From NCBI RefSeq assembly GCF_003014555.1, contig NZ_PYGE01000015.1:62001-126000 (forward strand): a stretch of 64,000 nucleotides of DNA, written 5' to 3'. Numbering within the stretch: the first letter of the stretch is position 1; each line of letters opens with the position of its first letter. The position numbers and the translations under genes were made by a program. Origin of the DNA: Haloactinopolyspora alba. GTDB lineage: Bacteria > Actinomycetota > Actinomycetes > Jiangellales > Jiangellaceae. The notes beneath the pieces were generated by a model, which saw nothing but the letters and a program-made list of their open reading frames with translations, was not told where the DNA came from and did not search any database. Positions 1-7,679 of this stretch are shown here, in pieces.

Positions 1-111
1 GTGCGCGGCCGCTACGCCATCCGCGCCTGCCTGATCAACTACCGCACCGAGGCCGAGCACGTCCGGACACTGGTGGACGAGGTCGTCCACCACGGTCGCC
101 GGTTGAGGTAG
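1..111 (+). CDS. PLP-dependent decarboxylase, C-terminal fragment (5' end outside window)
   Basis: The first 36 codons are open from the window edge to a TAG. They read as the C-terminal tail of a group II pyridoxal-phosphate amino-acid decarboxylase (aromatic-L-amino-acid decarboxylase type). The hallmark is the RACLINYRTE segment followed by a helix with LVDEVV, matching the usual 'RACIVNYRT...VRALVDEV' ending of that family. The active-site lysine and PLP site lie outside the window, so substrate cannot be inferred. The gene converges on the M16 peptidase with only 9 bp between stop codons. The family call rests on a short tail and is moderate; the frame and stop are clear. Confidence 0.6.
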   Translation: MRGRYAIRACLINYRTEAEHVRTLVDEVVHHGRRLR

Positions 112-120
112 GTACGCGGC

Positions 121-1434
121 TCAGGCGACGGCGGCGTCGAAGCGGCGCGCCTCGTCGAACGGGCCCACCACCGCCAGCGACGGCGACGCCGTCAGCAGCG
201 TCTCCGCCAGCTCGCGCACCTGGTCCATGGTGACCCCGTCGACGCGGCTGATCAGCTCGTCGACACTCGGCAGTTCGTCGTAGACCAGCTCGGCCTTCGC
301 CAGCCGGCTCATCCGGGCGCTGGTGTCCTCCAGGCCGAGAACGAGCCCGCCGCGGGCCTGACCCTTGCCCCGGTCGAGCTCCTCCTTGGAGATGCCCGAC
401 GAGACGACCTCGTCCAGCGTCGACCGGCACAGTTCCAGCACCTCGTCGACCTTCTTCGGCTGGCAGCCGACGTACACCCCGAACATGCCCGCGGCGGCGT
501 GCTGGGCGGCGTACGAGTAGACCGCGTACGCCAGGCCGCGCCGCTCGCGGATCTCCTGGAACAGCCGTGACGACATGCCGCCGCCGATCGCGGCGTTCAG
601 GACACCCAGCGCGAATCGCCGGTCGTCGTTGCGGGCCAGTCCGGGCACCGCCAGCACCACGTTGGCCTGCTCGGTGGGCCGGTGCAGCACCGACACGCCG
701 GGCGGGTTCACCGGCGTCGTCCCCCCGATGCGCGGCGGCGCGGGCGATTCCTCGACGTCGAACCCGGCGGTGGCGAACGCGTCGGTGACCATCGCCACCA
801 CGTCGTCGTGAGAGACGTTGCCCGCCGCGGCGACGACGATGTTCCGCGGAAGGTAGTGCCCGCGGTAGTAGTCGTGGACGGTGTCGCGCGACATCGACGT
901 GATGCTGTCGACCGTGCCGAGGATCGACCGTCCCAGCGGGCTGTCGCCCCACATCCGCTCGGCGACCAGGTCGTGCACCGCGTCCGACGGGTCGTCGTCG
1001 CGCATCGAGATCTCCTCGAGCACGACGTCTCGCTCACTCTCGACGTCGGCGGACTCGATCAGTGACGAGGTCACCATGTCCGCGACGACGTCGACGGCCA
1101 ACGGCAGGTCGGTGTCGAGCACCCGGGCGAAGTAGCAGGTGAACTCCTTCGCCGTGAACGCGTTGAGCTCACCGCCCACCGACTCGATGGCCGCCGAGAT
1201 GTCCAGCACGCTGCGTTTCGGCGTGCCCTTGAACAGCAGGTGCTCGAGGTAGTGGGTGGCGCCGGCCTGGTGCGGCGCCTCGTCGACCGATCCCACCCCG
1301 GCCCACATGCCGATCGACACCGACCGCACGGTCGGCACGGCCTCGGTCACGATGCGCAGGCCGCTGGGGAGGACGGTGCGGCGGACCAACCCGCCTTCGT
1401 CCTCACCCAGCAGCGTGCGCGTGAATCCCGTCAC
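121..1434 (-). CDS. M16 family zinc metallopeptidase (pitrilysin/processing-peptidase type)
   Basis: 437 aa, GTG start. The inverted zinc motif HYLEH lies at residues 61-65 (His and His bind zinc, Glu is the general base), with the distal ligand glutamate in VVLEE near residue 140. The two-domain M16 layout is complete: an active N-terminal half, then an inactive homologous half with the arginine-rich EIRERRGLAYAVYSY substrate-binding signature near residue 300. Length is normal for single-chain bacterial members (about 420-460). It starts 9 bp after the pnp stop on the same strand, the usual actinobacterial arrangement, so it is probably co-transcribed with pnp. No signal peptide is seen, so it is cytosolic. 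The physiological substrate is unknown. Confidence 0.93.
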   Translation of the reverse strand: MTGFTRTLLGEDEGGLVRRTVLPSGLRIVTEAVPTVRSVSIGMWAGVGSVDEAPHQAGATHYLEHLLFKGTPKRSVLDISAAIESVGGELNAFTAKEFTCYFARVLDTDLPLAVDVVADMVTSSLIESADVESERDVVLEEISMRDDDPSDAVHDLVAERMWGDSPLGRSILGTVDSITSMSRDTVHDYYRGHYLPRNIVVAAAGNVSHDDVVAMVTDAFATAGFDVEESPAPPRIGGTTPVNPPGVSVLHRPTEQANVVLAVPGLARNDDRRFALGVLNAAIGGGMSSRLFQEIRERRGLAYAVYSYAAQHAAAGMFGVYVGCQPKKVDEVLELCRSTLDEVVSSGISKEELDRGKGQARGGLVLGLEDTSARMSRLAKAELVYDELPSVDELISRVDGVTMDQVRELAETLLTASPSLAVVGPFDEARRFDAAVA

Positions 1435-1443
1435 CAGCGACGA

Positions 1444-3690
1444 TCAGACGTCGGCGGTCTCGGTGGACTCGGCGGAACCCGAATCCTCGTCGGCCACCGG
1501 CGTCAGGGCGAGCTTGCCCCGGTCGTCGATCTCGGTGATCTCGACCTGGATCTTCTGCCCGACCTCGACGACGTCGTCGACGTTCTCGACCCGCTTGCCA
1601 CCCGCGAGCGTGCGCAGCTTGGAGATGTGCACCAAGCCGTCCTTGCCCGGCAACAGCGAGACGAACGCGCCGAAGCTGGTGGTCTTGACCACGGTGCCCA
1701 GGTAGCGCTCGCCGACCTCCGGCATGGTCGGATTGGCGATGGCGTTGATGGCCGACCGGGCGGCCTCCGCCGACGGACCGTCGGTGGCACCGATGAAGAT
1801 CGTGCCGTCGTCCTCGATGCCGATCTCGGCGCCGGTGTCTTCCTGGATCTGGTTGATGACCTTGCCCTTGGGCCCGATCACCGCGCCGATCTGGTCGACC
1901 GGGATGTTGATCGAGATGACGCGCGGAGCGTAGGGGCTCATCTCGTCCGGCTCGGCGATCGCCTCGGACATGACATCGAGGATCGTCAGCCGCGCGTCGC
2001 GGGCCTGCTGCAGCGCGGCCGCCAGCACCGACGCCGGGATGCCGTCCAGCTTGGTGTCCAGCTGCAGCGCGGTCACGAACTCCTTGGTGCCGGCGACCTT
2101 GAAGTCCATGTCGCCGAACGCGTCCTCGGCGCCCAGGATGTCGGTCAGCGTCACGTAGCGACGCTCGGACTCGCCGGCGTCGTTCGTCAGCTCGCCGGAG
2201 ATGAGACCCATAGCGATGCCCGCCACCGGCGCCCGCAGCGGAACACCGGCGTTGAGCAGCGACATCGTGGACGCGCAGACCGAGCCCATGGACGTCGAGC
2301 CGTTCGAGCCCAGCGCCTCGGACACCTGCCGGATGGCGTAGGGGAACTCCTCGCGCGGCGGGATGACCGGCACCAGCGCCCGCTCGGCGAGCGCGCCGTG
2401 ACCGACCTCGCGCCGCTTCGGCGTGCCGACACGGCCGGTCTCGCCGGTCGAGTACGGCGGGAAGTTGTAGTTGTGCATGTAGCGCTTGGACTTCTCCGGC
2501 GAGAGCGTGTCCAGCTTCTGCTCCATGTTCAGCATGTTCAGCGTGCTGACGCCGAGGATCTGCGTCTCGCCACGCTCGAACAGCGCCGAGCCGTGTGCCC
2601 GCGGGATCGGCCCGACCTCGGCGGACAGGGTCCGGATGTCGGTGAGGCCACGACCGTCGATGCGTACGTTGTCGCGCAGCACCCGCTCGCGCACGGCGCT
2701 CTTGGTCACCGCACGGAAGGCGGCGCTGATCTCCTTGTCGGCACCCTCGAACCGCTCGGCCAGCTTCTCCTTGACGTCGGCCTTGATCTCGTCGAGGCGG
2801 TCGTCACGCTCGTGCTTGCCGGCGATGGTCAGCGCCTTCGTGAGCTCGTCGCGGGCGGCGTCCTCGACGGCCGCGTGGATCTCGTCGCTGTAGTCGAGGA
2901 AGACCGGAAATTCACCCGCCTCCTTGACACCGTCTTCTGTGGCGTCGGCCAGCCGCCGCTGGGCGTTGGCGAGCTCGGTGATGAACGGCTTGGACGCCTC
3001 GAGACCCGCCGCGACGACCTCCTCGGTGGGGGCGGTCCGGCCGGCCTGCACGAGATTCCACGTCTCGGCGGTGGACTCCGCCTCGACCATCATGATGGCG
3101 ACGTCGCCGTCGGGCAGCACCCGACCGGCGACCACCATGTCGAACACGGCCTCGGACAGCTGCGAGTGGTTCGGGAACGCCACCCACTGGTCCTCGACCA
3201 GCGCGACACGTACCGCTCCGATCGGGCCGGAGAACGGCAGCCCGGACAGCTGAGTGGACGCCGACGCGGCGTTGATGGCGACGACGTCGTACATGTGATC
3301 CGGGTGCAGCGACATGACCGTCATGACGACCTGGACCTCGTTGCGCAGGCCGTTCGCGAACGACGGGCGCAGCGGACGGTCGGTGAGCCGGCAGGTCAGG
3401 ATGGCCTCTTCGCTGGGCCGGCCCTCGCGGCGGAAGAACGAGCCGGGGATGCGTCCCGCGGCGTACATGCGCTCCTCGACATCGACCGTCAGCGGGAAGA
3501 AGTCGAGGTGCTCCTTCGGCTGCTTGGACACGGTCGTGGCCGACAGCAGCATGGTGTCGTCGTCGAAATACACCGTCGCGGAGCCGGCGGCCTGCTGCGC
3601 GAGCTGGCCGGTCTCGAACCGCATGGTGTGCGTGCCGTGCTTACCGTTGTCGATCACGGCTTCGGCACTGTGGATTTGCGGACCCGTCAT
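1444..3690 (-). CDS. pnp: Polyribonucleotide nucleotidyltransferase (PNPase)
   Basis: 748 aa. It phosphorolytically degrades RNA 3' to 5' and can synthesise RNA tails; in actinobacteria it is also called guanosine pentaphosphate synthetase I. Domains in order: RNase PH 1 (with [18 protein letters not shown]), an all-helical linker around residues 230-310, RNase PH 2 (with [14 protein letters not shown]), a KH domain ([17 protein letters not shown] near 600) and an S1 domain ([20 protein letters not shown] near 680). The ATG at 3690 is preferred because AGGAGG lies 7 bp upstream and the product begins at the family start ([11 protein letters not shown]); an upstream in-frame extension lacks support. 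A structured leader lies upstream, with rpsO beyond it. Confidence 0.98.
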   Translation of the reverse strand: MTGPQIHSAEAVIDNGKHGTHTMRFETGQLAQQAAGSATVYFDDDTMLLSATTVSKQPKEHLDFFPLTVDVEERMYAAGRIPGSFFRREGRPSEEAILTCRLTDRPLRPSFANGLRNEVQVVMTVMSLHPDHMYDVVAINAASASTQLSGLPFSGPIGAVRVALVEDQWVAFPNHSQLSEAVFDMVVAGRVLPDGDVAIMMVEAESTAETWNLVQAGRTAPTEEVVAAGLEASKPFITELANAQRRLADATEDGVKEAGEFPVFLDYSDEIHAAVEDAARDELTKALTIAGKHERDDRLDEIKADVKEKLAERFEGADKEISAAFRAVTKSAVRERVLRDNVRIDGRGLTDIRTLSAEVGPIPRAHGSALFERGETQILGVSTLNMLNMEQKLDTLSPEKSKRYMHNYNFPPYSTGETGRVGTPKRREVGHGALAERALVPVIPPREEFPYAIRQVSEALGSNGSTSMGSVCASTMSLLNAGVPLRAPVAGIAMGLISGELTNDAGESERRYVTLTDILGAEDAFGDMDFKVAGTKEFVTALQLDTKLDGIPASVLAAALQQARDARLTILDVMSEAIAEPDEMSPYAPRVISINIPVDQIGAVIGPKGKVINQIQEDTGAEIGIEDDGTIFIGATDGPSAEAARSAINAIANPTMPEVGERYLGTVVKTTSFGAFVSLLPGKDGLVHISKLRTLAGGKRVENVDDVVEVGQKIQVEITEIDDRGKLALTPVADEDSGSAESTETADV

Positions 3691-3744
3691 GGGTCGTCCT
3701 CCTGGTACTTCGCGGGAAGGCACCTGTGACGGAGGTTGGTATGT

Positions 3745-3802
3745 GCCGGTCTTCGATGGAAGCCCGCGGGAAGAAACCCGAGAGCCACAACCGAGGACCG
3801 GC
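3745..3802 (-). ncRNA. Structured pnp leader, candidate Actino-pnp RNA
   Basis: In the leftward transcript between rpsO and pnp, a 7-bp stem (complementary segments at 3796-3802 and 3745-3751) closes a region holding a smaller stem of CGGG/CCCG type. An RNA motif called Actino-pnp is known from 5' leaders of actinobacterial PNPase genes, and the position here is right. Agreement with the published consensus was not checked, so the identity is inference; the paired segments are direct observation. A role in autoregulation of pnp is the expected function. Confidence 0.4.
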
Positions 3803-3858
3803 CGGCTACGTTCACAGTGGCCCGCCCTGTTCGGGTTGGTCGGTGTTCAGTTATACGA

Positions 3859-3896
3859 CGAGGGAGCGGCTCCCGAGGTGGGAGTCCGCTCCCTCG
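3859..3896 (-). terminator. Terminator hairpin after rpsO
   Basis: An 11-bp outer stem (CGAGGGAGCGG with CCGCTCCCTCG) continues through a small bulge into a TCCC/GGGA inner stem. It lies 10 bp beyond the rpsO stop and before the pnp leader. There is no U-run, as is usual for high-GC actinobacterial terminators. It may attenuate read-through from rpsO into pnp. Confidence 0.75.
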
Positions 3897-3905
3897 ACGA
3901 ACGTG

Positions 3906-4175
3906 TCATCGGCGCAGGCCGAGCTTCTGGATCAGCGCCCGGTAGCGGGCGACGTCGGCCGCGTACAGGTACTTGAGCATCCGGCGACGCTGCCCCACCA
4001 GCAGCAGCAGGCCGCGTCGGCTGTGGTGGTCCTGCTTGTGCGTCTTCAGGTGCTCCGTGAGGTGGTTGATGCGGTGCGTCAGCAGCGCGATCTGGACCTC
4101 GGGCGAGCCCGTGTCGCCCTCGTCGCGAGCGTGCTCGGCGATGATCTGCTGCTTCGTGGCGGTGTCGGTCGGCAC
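3906..4175 (-). CDS. rpsO: 30S ribosomal protein S15
   Basis: 89 aa, the standard S15 length. S15 binds the central domain of 16S rRNA early in 30S assembly. Family signatures are visible: [13 protein letters not shown] at the N-terminus, [17 protein letters not shown], and the basic [21 protein letters not shown] helix. The GTG at 4175 is chosen because AAGGAG sits 4-5 bp upstream and the product then starts at the family position; a longer frame to 4262 would add unrelated sequence and run through the -10 of the promoter. It lies upstream of pnp in the conserved rpsO-pnp order. Confidence 0.98.
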   Translation of the reverse strand: MPTDTATKQQIIAEHARDEGDTGSPEVQIALLTHRINHLTEHLKTHKQDHHSRRGLLLLVGQRRRMLKYLYAADVARYRALIQKLGLRR

Positions 4176-4261
4176 GGAACTCCTTGTCTGAATCGTTGCG
4201 CGGCGCGTCCGGGCATGTCCACCGGGGCACTGGTGACCGCGGCCGTTCTGACGGCGGCCCA

Positions 4262-4267
4262 AGAATA
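4262..4267 (-). promoter_or_regulatory. Extended -10 promoter of rpsO
   Basis: On the minus strand the hexamer TATTCT is preceded by TGG, giving an extended -10 (TGnTATTCT). No strong -35 is seen at 16-18 bp. It would start transcription about 80 nt upstream of the rpsO GTG. Confidence 0.45.
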
Positions 4268-4338
4268 CCAGCGCAACAGCGTCACAACCGAATCGATCGC
4301 TGCACAGCCGCCCAGAAACCCCCGGTGCGGGCCGTCGC

Positions 4339-4839
4339 TCAGACCTCGTCGACGCTCGCTTGCATCAGGATACCCGTCGGCCGGTAACCCAGCCGGTGGT
4401 AGAGACCGAGCGCGGCTTCGTTGTCAGCATGAGCGTCGAGCCGGATGCATCGCGCGCCGAGGCTGCGCGCCCGCTCGGCCACCGCCTGCATCAATGCGGA
4501 GCCGATACCCTGTCGTCGCCGGTCGGGATGCACTGCGACTTCCACCGACGCTGCCGGCATGTCGGCCAGCATGCTCGCTGGGCTGGGCGGCGTGAGCATC
4601 GTGACTGCGGCAAAACCCACGGCGAGGCCCGCCGCGTCGGCCATCAGCACGACCTGACCGGCGTCGTGAGCCGCGGCCCGGAAACGATCCGCCACGACAC
4701 GGACCTCGGGCACCCGGTACATCCCCGGGTCGAGTTCGACGTGATGAAGCGCGCTGCCGACGTAGAGGCGCGCGAGGTCGTCCGCGTCGTCCGGGAGACG
4801 CGCTTCGCGGATTTGCCATGCCATACCGGAGACGACCAT
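4339..4839 (-). CDS. GNAT family N-acetyltransferase
   Basis: About 166 aa from the ATG at 4839. It carries a single GNAT fold: [17 protein letters not shown] (strand 1/helix 1), [20 protein letters not shown] (motif A with the acetyl-CoA pyrophosphate loop RRQGIG), and [12 protein letters not shown] (motif B). It would transfer acetyl from acetyl-CoA to an unknown amine. The start is uncertain: a GTG at 4881 shares GTGA with the stop of the upstream regulator and has AGGAG upstream, adding 14 residues; the ATG at 4839 has only a weak site. Either way it is coupled to the XRE-TPR gene, so the pair forms one operon. Confidence 0.85.
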   Translation of the reverse strand: MVVSGMAWQIREARLPDDADDLARLYVGSALHHVELDPGMYRVPEVRVVADRFRAAAHDAGQVVLMADAAGLAVGFAAVTMLTPPSPASMLADMPAASVEVAVHPDRRRQGIGSALMQAVAERARSLGARCIRLDAHADNEAALGLYHRLGYRPTGILMQASVDEV

Positions 4840-4877
4840 GCCCTTTCGTGCTTCTTGCTGAATCGAGATCGATCGCG

Positions 4878-6095
4878 TCACTGCACCTCGAGTCTCCTGA
4901 GACGTTCGAGGTACTCGCGTACGCGGATCTCGTCGGCATACTCGGCACGTAGTGTCGCCGCCAGTTCGCCCGCCGTCATCCGAAGGGACGGCAGTGACTT
5001 CTTGACGCCATCGTCGATCGCATGGCCACCGTGGTCGACGGCCTGCTCCAGATCGCCGGCGCGTGCGGCGGCGACGCCCAGGGTGATCCTGGCTTCGGCG
5101 ACCCGCATCGGCGCGCGTCCGGTGGGCAGAGCCCGCAGAACCTCGGTGGCCAGACCGGCGGCGACGTCGTCGACACCCAAGGTCCGGTACACGTCCATGG
5201 CGTAGAAGTCGTACTTGGCAGGGTCGACGACGAAATGGTGGGCGATGTTGTCCGGATAGGGCAGTACATCCAGGGCCTCTCGGCCACGGGCCAGGGCCAC
5301 CTCGACCTGGCGCCGGTCCCCGATGCGCGCCCACGCCTTCGCTTCTTGCGCGGCGAGTTGAGCTGCGACGCCGAATCCGTCGGCCACCTGCGCACCTGCA
5401 CGAGCGCTCGCCACCGCACCGCGGTAGTCACCCGACGTGAGCGCGAACCAGGCGCGCATCTCGTACGCCCATCCCTGGATCTCACCGTTCCCGGCCTCTG
5501 CGCCGAGGCTGTATGCGACGCGCCGAGTGGCTTCGGCGTCCAACGAGTCGCCCATGTCGTATTCCACGCAGCCGACCAGCAACGCCAACCAACCGGCCAG
5601 CGCAAGCACTTCCCGGTGCTGCTGCAGGGTGAGACGGCGATGCCGCAGATCACCTACCCGTGCGAGCCAGGTCCGGGCCTCTCGCAGTAGCTCGTCGGAC
5701 GGGGTGTGCGCATATGCCGAGCAGAGCCGGTCGGCGGTGATCCGCAATGTCTCCAAGGTCGCGCCATCGACATCGGAGCCTTGAACCCGCCCGAGCAACT
5801 CAGTCGTGTCCATTGCGACCGTCGCTACGTCGACCTCGGCGGAACGGCGTGGCGACGGGAAGAGCGCAAACCGTGTCGTGCCGAATGTCTTGGCGATGAG
5901 CGACTGATAGTGCGCGCTCGGCATGGTCGCGCCCGACTCCCAGGACTTCCACCGCCTGAGCACATGCTCCGGTTCCGGGACCGACCCGTCGCCATGAGCC
6001 GACATCGCACGCACAGCGTCAGCCTGAGACCAACCGCGCAGGTCCCGCTCGCGGCGGATGCGGTCCGCCCAGCCAGGCAACGATTCCGAGCCCAT
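4878..6095 (-). CDS. XRE-type helix-turn-helix regulator with TPR-like C-terminal region
   Basis: 405 aa. The N-terminus (about residues 5-75) is a lambda-repressor-like HTH: IRRERDLRGWSQADAVRAM is helices 1-2 and a W-KSWESG segment follows the recognition helix. Residues 120-400 are a string of alanine-rich antiparallel helices of TPR type, the layout of the Streptomyces-type XRE/TPR regulators that often bind a small peptide or protein partner. It is divergently transcribed from a small unknown gene at 6233, and the shared region has repeated GCGGTGA elements and a GGTGACAA/TTGTCACC inverted repeat. Its stop overlaps a possible GTG start of the GNAT gene. Its ligand is unknown. Confidence 0.88.
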   Translation of the reverse strand: MGSESLPGWADRIRRERDLRGWSQADAVRAMSAHGDGSVPEPEHVLRRWKSWESGATMPSAHYQSLIAKTFGTTRFALFPSPRRSAEVDVATVAMDTTELLGRVQGSDVDGATLETLRITADRLCSAYAHTPSDELLREARTWLARVGDLRHRRLTLQQHREVLALAGWLALLVGCVEYDMGDSLDAEATRRVAYSLGAEAGNGEIQGWAYEMRAWFALTSGDYRGAVASARAGAQVADGFGVAAQLAAQEAKAWARIGDRRQVEVALARGREALDVLPYPDNIAHHFVVDPAKYDFYAMDVYRTLGVDDVAAGLATEVLRALPTGRAPMRVAEARITLGVAAARAGDLEQAVDHGGHAIDDGVKKSLPSLRMTAGELAATLRAEYADEIRVREYLERLRRLEVQ

Positions 6096-6111
6096 GTTTC
6101 AGTTTCGCACA

Positions 6112-6167
6112 ACGCGGTGAAGACGCGGTGACAACCATGGTGACGAACCCTTGTCACCACGTTGACA
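6112..6167. promoter_or_regulatory. Divergent control region: direct and inverted repeats plus a TTGACA -35
   Basis: Between the XRE gene and the 105-aa gene are two direct copies of ACGCGGTGA 11 bp apart (6112-6120 and 6123-6131), an 8-bp perfect inverted repeat GGTGACAA/TTGTCACC (6127-6134 and 6151-6158) with another GGTGAC between, and a consensus -35 TTGACA at 6162-6167. No good -10 was found 16-18 bp downstream. Binding by the XRE protein is inferred from position. Confidence 0.4.
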
Positions 6168-6232
6168 CCTTCCTCTCGGCGGAACTGCGGGTCACAGTCG
6201 GTACCAGATCTGACGACTCGCAGAGGAGAACC

Positions 6233-6550
6233 ATGCCTGACATCGACGACCTTCCCCGGCTATTCGCATTGCACCGCCGGTACGATCTCACCGGCGGGTC
6301 AGGCACTGGCGTCATCGCCTACGGCACCCGCTACCCGTCCGGCCGGGTCACGCTCGCGTGGCGCTGCTCCGACGTACGATCGGTGAGCGTCTACGACGAC
6401 ATTGCTGACGTCGAGCAGATCCACGGTCACAACGGCCTTACCGACGTGCGCTGGATCGACCCGCCAACATCCGCCATGGCCGCGTCAGATCGGCCGGTCG
6501 TCGCCGCTCCGACCGCCGGCTCATGCTGCGCGGCGCCGCGTGACATGTGA
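6233..6550 (+). CDS. Small protein of unknown function, divergent from XRE regulator
   Basis: 105 aa. The ATG at 6233 has AGAGGAG 5 bp upstream; the longer open frame from 6128 runs through the operator region and is unlikely. The core (residues 1-80) is compact and mixed alpha/beta, with VIAYGTRYPSGRVTLAWRC and VSVYDDIADVEQIHGHNGLTDVRWID. The last 25 residues are alanine- and cysteine-containing low-complexity sequence. No signal peptide, membrane segment or known domain is recognised. Small proteins next to XRE-TPR regulators are sometimes their partners, but nothing here proves this. Its stop codon lies inside the left arm of a 20-bp perfect hairpin. Confidence 0.65.
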   Translation: MPDIDDLPRLFALHRRYDLTGGSGTGVIAYGTRYPSGRVTLAWRCSDVRSVSVYDDIADVEQIHGHNGLTDVRWIDPPTSAMAASDRPVVAAPTAGSCCAAPRDM

Positions 6551-6600
6551 TGGTGGTGCGTTTACCGGCACCATGGCACTGGTAAACGCACCACCATCAC
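6547..6600. terminator. Perfect 20-bp-stem hairpin between convergent genes
   Basis: The arms at 6547-6566 and 6581-6600 are exact reverse complements (20/20) around a 14-nt loop that contains CCATGG. It lies between the stop of the 105-aa gene (its TGA is in the left arm) and the stop of ribF at 6614, so it can serve both strands. There is no T-run. A bidirectional terminator is the simplest reading. Confidence 0.7.
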
Positions 6601-6613
6601 GCTGGGCAGCCGC

Positions 6614-7573
6614 TCACACCCCGAGCGCGACCCGCGCCTTGGCGACGTCGTCGGTCATCGTCGCCACCAACTCCTCCAGCGAGTCGAACCGCATCGTGGG
6701 GCGCAGCAGCTCGACGAACTCGAGCAGCACCTCGTCGTCGTACAGGTCCAGGTCGTCGCGGTCCAGCACGTACGCCTCCACCCGGCGCACGGCACCGTCG
6801 AACGTCGGGTTCGTCCCGATCGAGATGGCGGCCGGCATCCGCGACGACGCCGCGCGCCCGCCGGTGCGGGTCAGCCAGCCGGCGTACACGCCGTCGGCGG
6901 GGATCATCCCGGCGCTGTCGCCGGCCATGTTCGCCGTGGGAAAGCCGAGGTCACGCCCCCGGGCGTCGCCGCGGACGACGACGCCGCGCATGCGGTGCGG
7001 GCGGCCCAGGATCTGCGCCGCCTCGGCGACGCGGCCCGCGCCGAGCAGCTCGCGCACCCACGTCGACGACCAGCGTCGCGGCGTGCCGGCCTCGGGCGCC
7101 GGAGTGACGTCGTCGATGACCTCCACCGCGAAGCCGAACCGCTCCCCCAGTTCGAGCATCGTCGTCAGGTCGCCCTCGTTCTGCCAGCCGAACCGCACGT
7201 CCCGCCCGACCACGACCGTCACCGCACGCAGCCCTTCGACCAGGAACCGGCGGACGAACGTCTCGGCCGACTGCCGGGCGAACTCCCAGGTGTAGGGCTG
7301 CACCAGGACCGCGTCGAGTCCGGTTTCGGCCAGCAGCTGCAGGCGGTCGGTCACACCTGTGAGCAGTTGCGGCGCGCGGTCGGGCTGATGCAGGTCGCGC
7401 GGGTGCGGGTCGAACGTGACGACGACCGCGCGCGTTCCGGCTGCCCGCGCGTCCGCGACCATCCGCGTCAGGACCTCGCGATGGCCACGGTGGACGCCGT
7501 CGAAGTTGCCGATGGTGACCACCGATGGCCCGAAGCCGCGCGGGACCTCGGCGAGATCGGTCCAGCAGTGCAC
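6614..7573 (-). CDS. ribF: Bifunctional riboflavin kinase / FAD synthetase
   Basis: 319 aa. It converts riboflavin to FMN and FMN to FAD. The N-terminal FAD-synthetase (nucleotidyltransferase) half has VVTIGNFDGVHRGHREVL near residue 20. The C-terminal flavokinase half has RGDARGRDLGFPTANM and ISIGTNPTFDG. The GTG at 7573 is chosen because GGGGGAG sits 6 bp upstream and the product starts just before the first domain; an extension to 7645 adds an arginine-rich stretch absent from the family. The usual actinobacterial position just downstream of truB is here separated by an MarR and efflux unit. Confidence 0.96.
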   Translation of the reverse strand: MHCWTDLAEVPRGFGPSVVTIGNFDGVHRGHREVLTRMVADARAAGTRAVVVTFDPHPRDLHQPDRAPQLLTGVTDRLQLLAETGLDAVLVQPYTWEFARQSAETFVRRFLVEGLRAVTVVVGRDVRFGWQNEGDLTTMLELGERFGFAVEVIDDVTPAPEAGTPRRWSSTWVRELLGAGRVAEAAQILGRPHRMRGVVVRGDARGRDLGFPTANMAGDSAGMIPADGVYAGWLTRTGGRAASSRMPAAISIGTNPTFDGAVRRVEAYVLDRDDLDLYDDEVLLEFVELLRPTMRFDSLEELVATMTDDVAKARVALGV

Positions 7574-7679
7574 GTGCGCTCCCCCGGTGTGAGTCCTCGA
7601 TGGGCCGCCGCGGTGGCGACCGAAGGTCATTGTCCCTGACAACACCGGTCGAGGGCCACGTAGTCCGACGTCGACGATC

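Noticed and set aside
1240-3729. Very long plus-strand open frame opposite pnp (and similar long frames opposite infB, proS, the S9 gene and others)
   Set aside because: These are antisense shadows of GC-biased genes; their products are arginine/histidine-rich with no domain, and the opposite strand carries the recognised gene.
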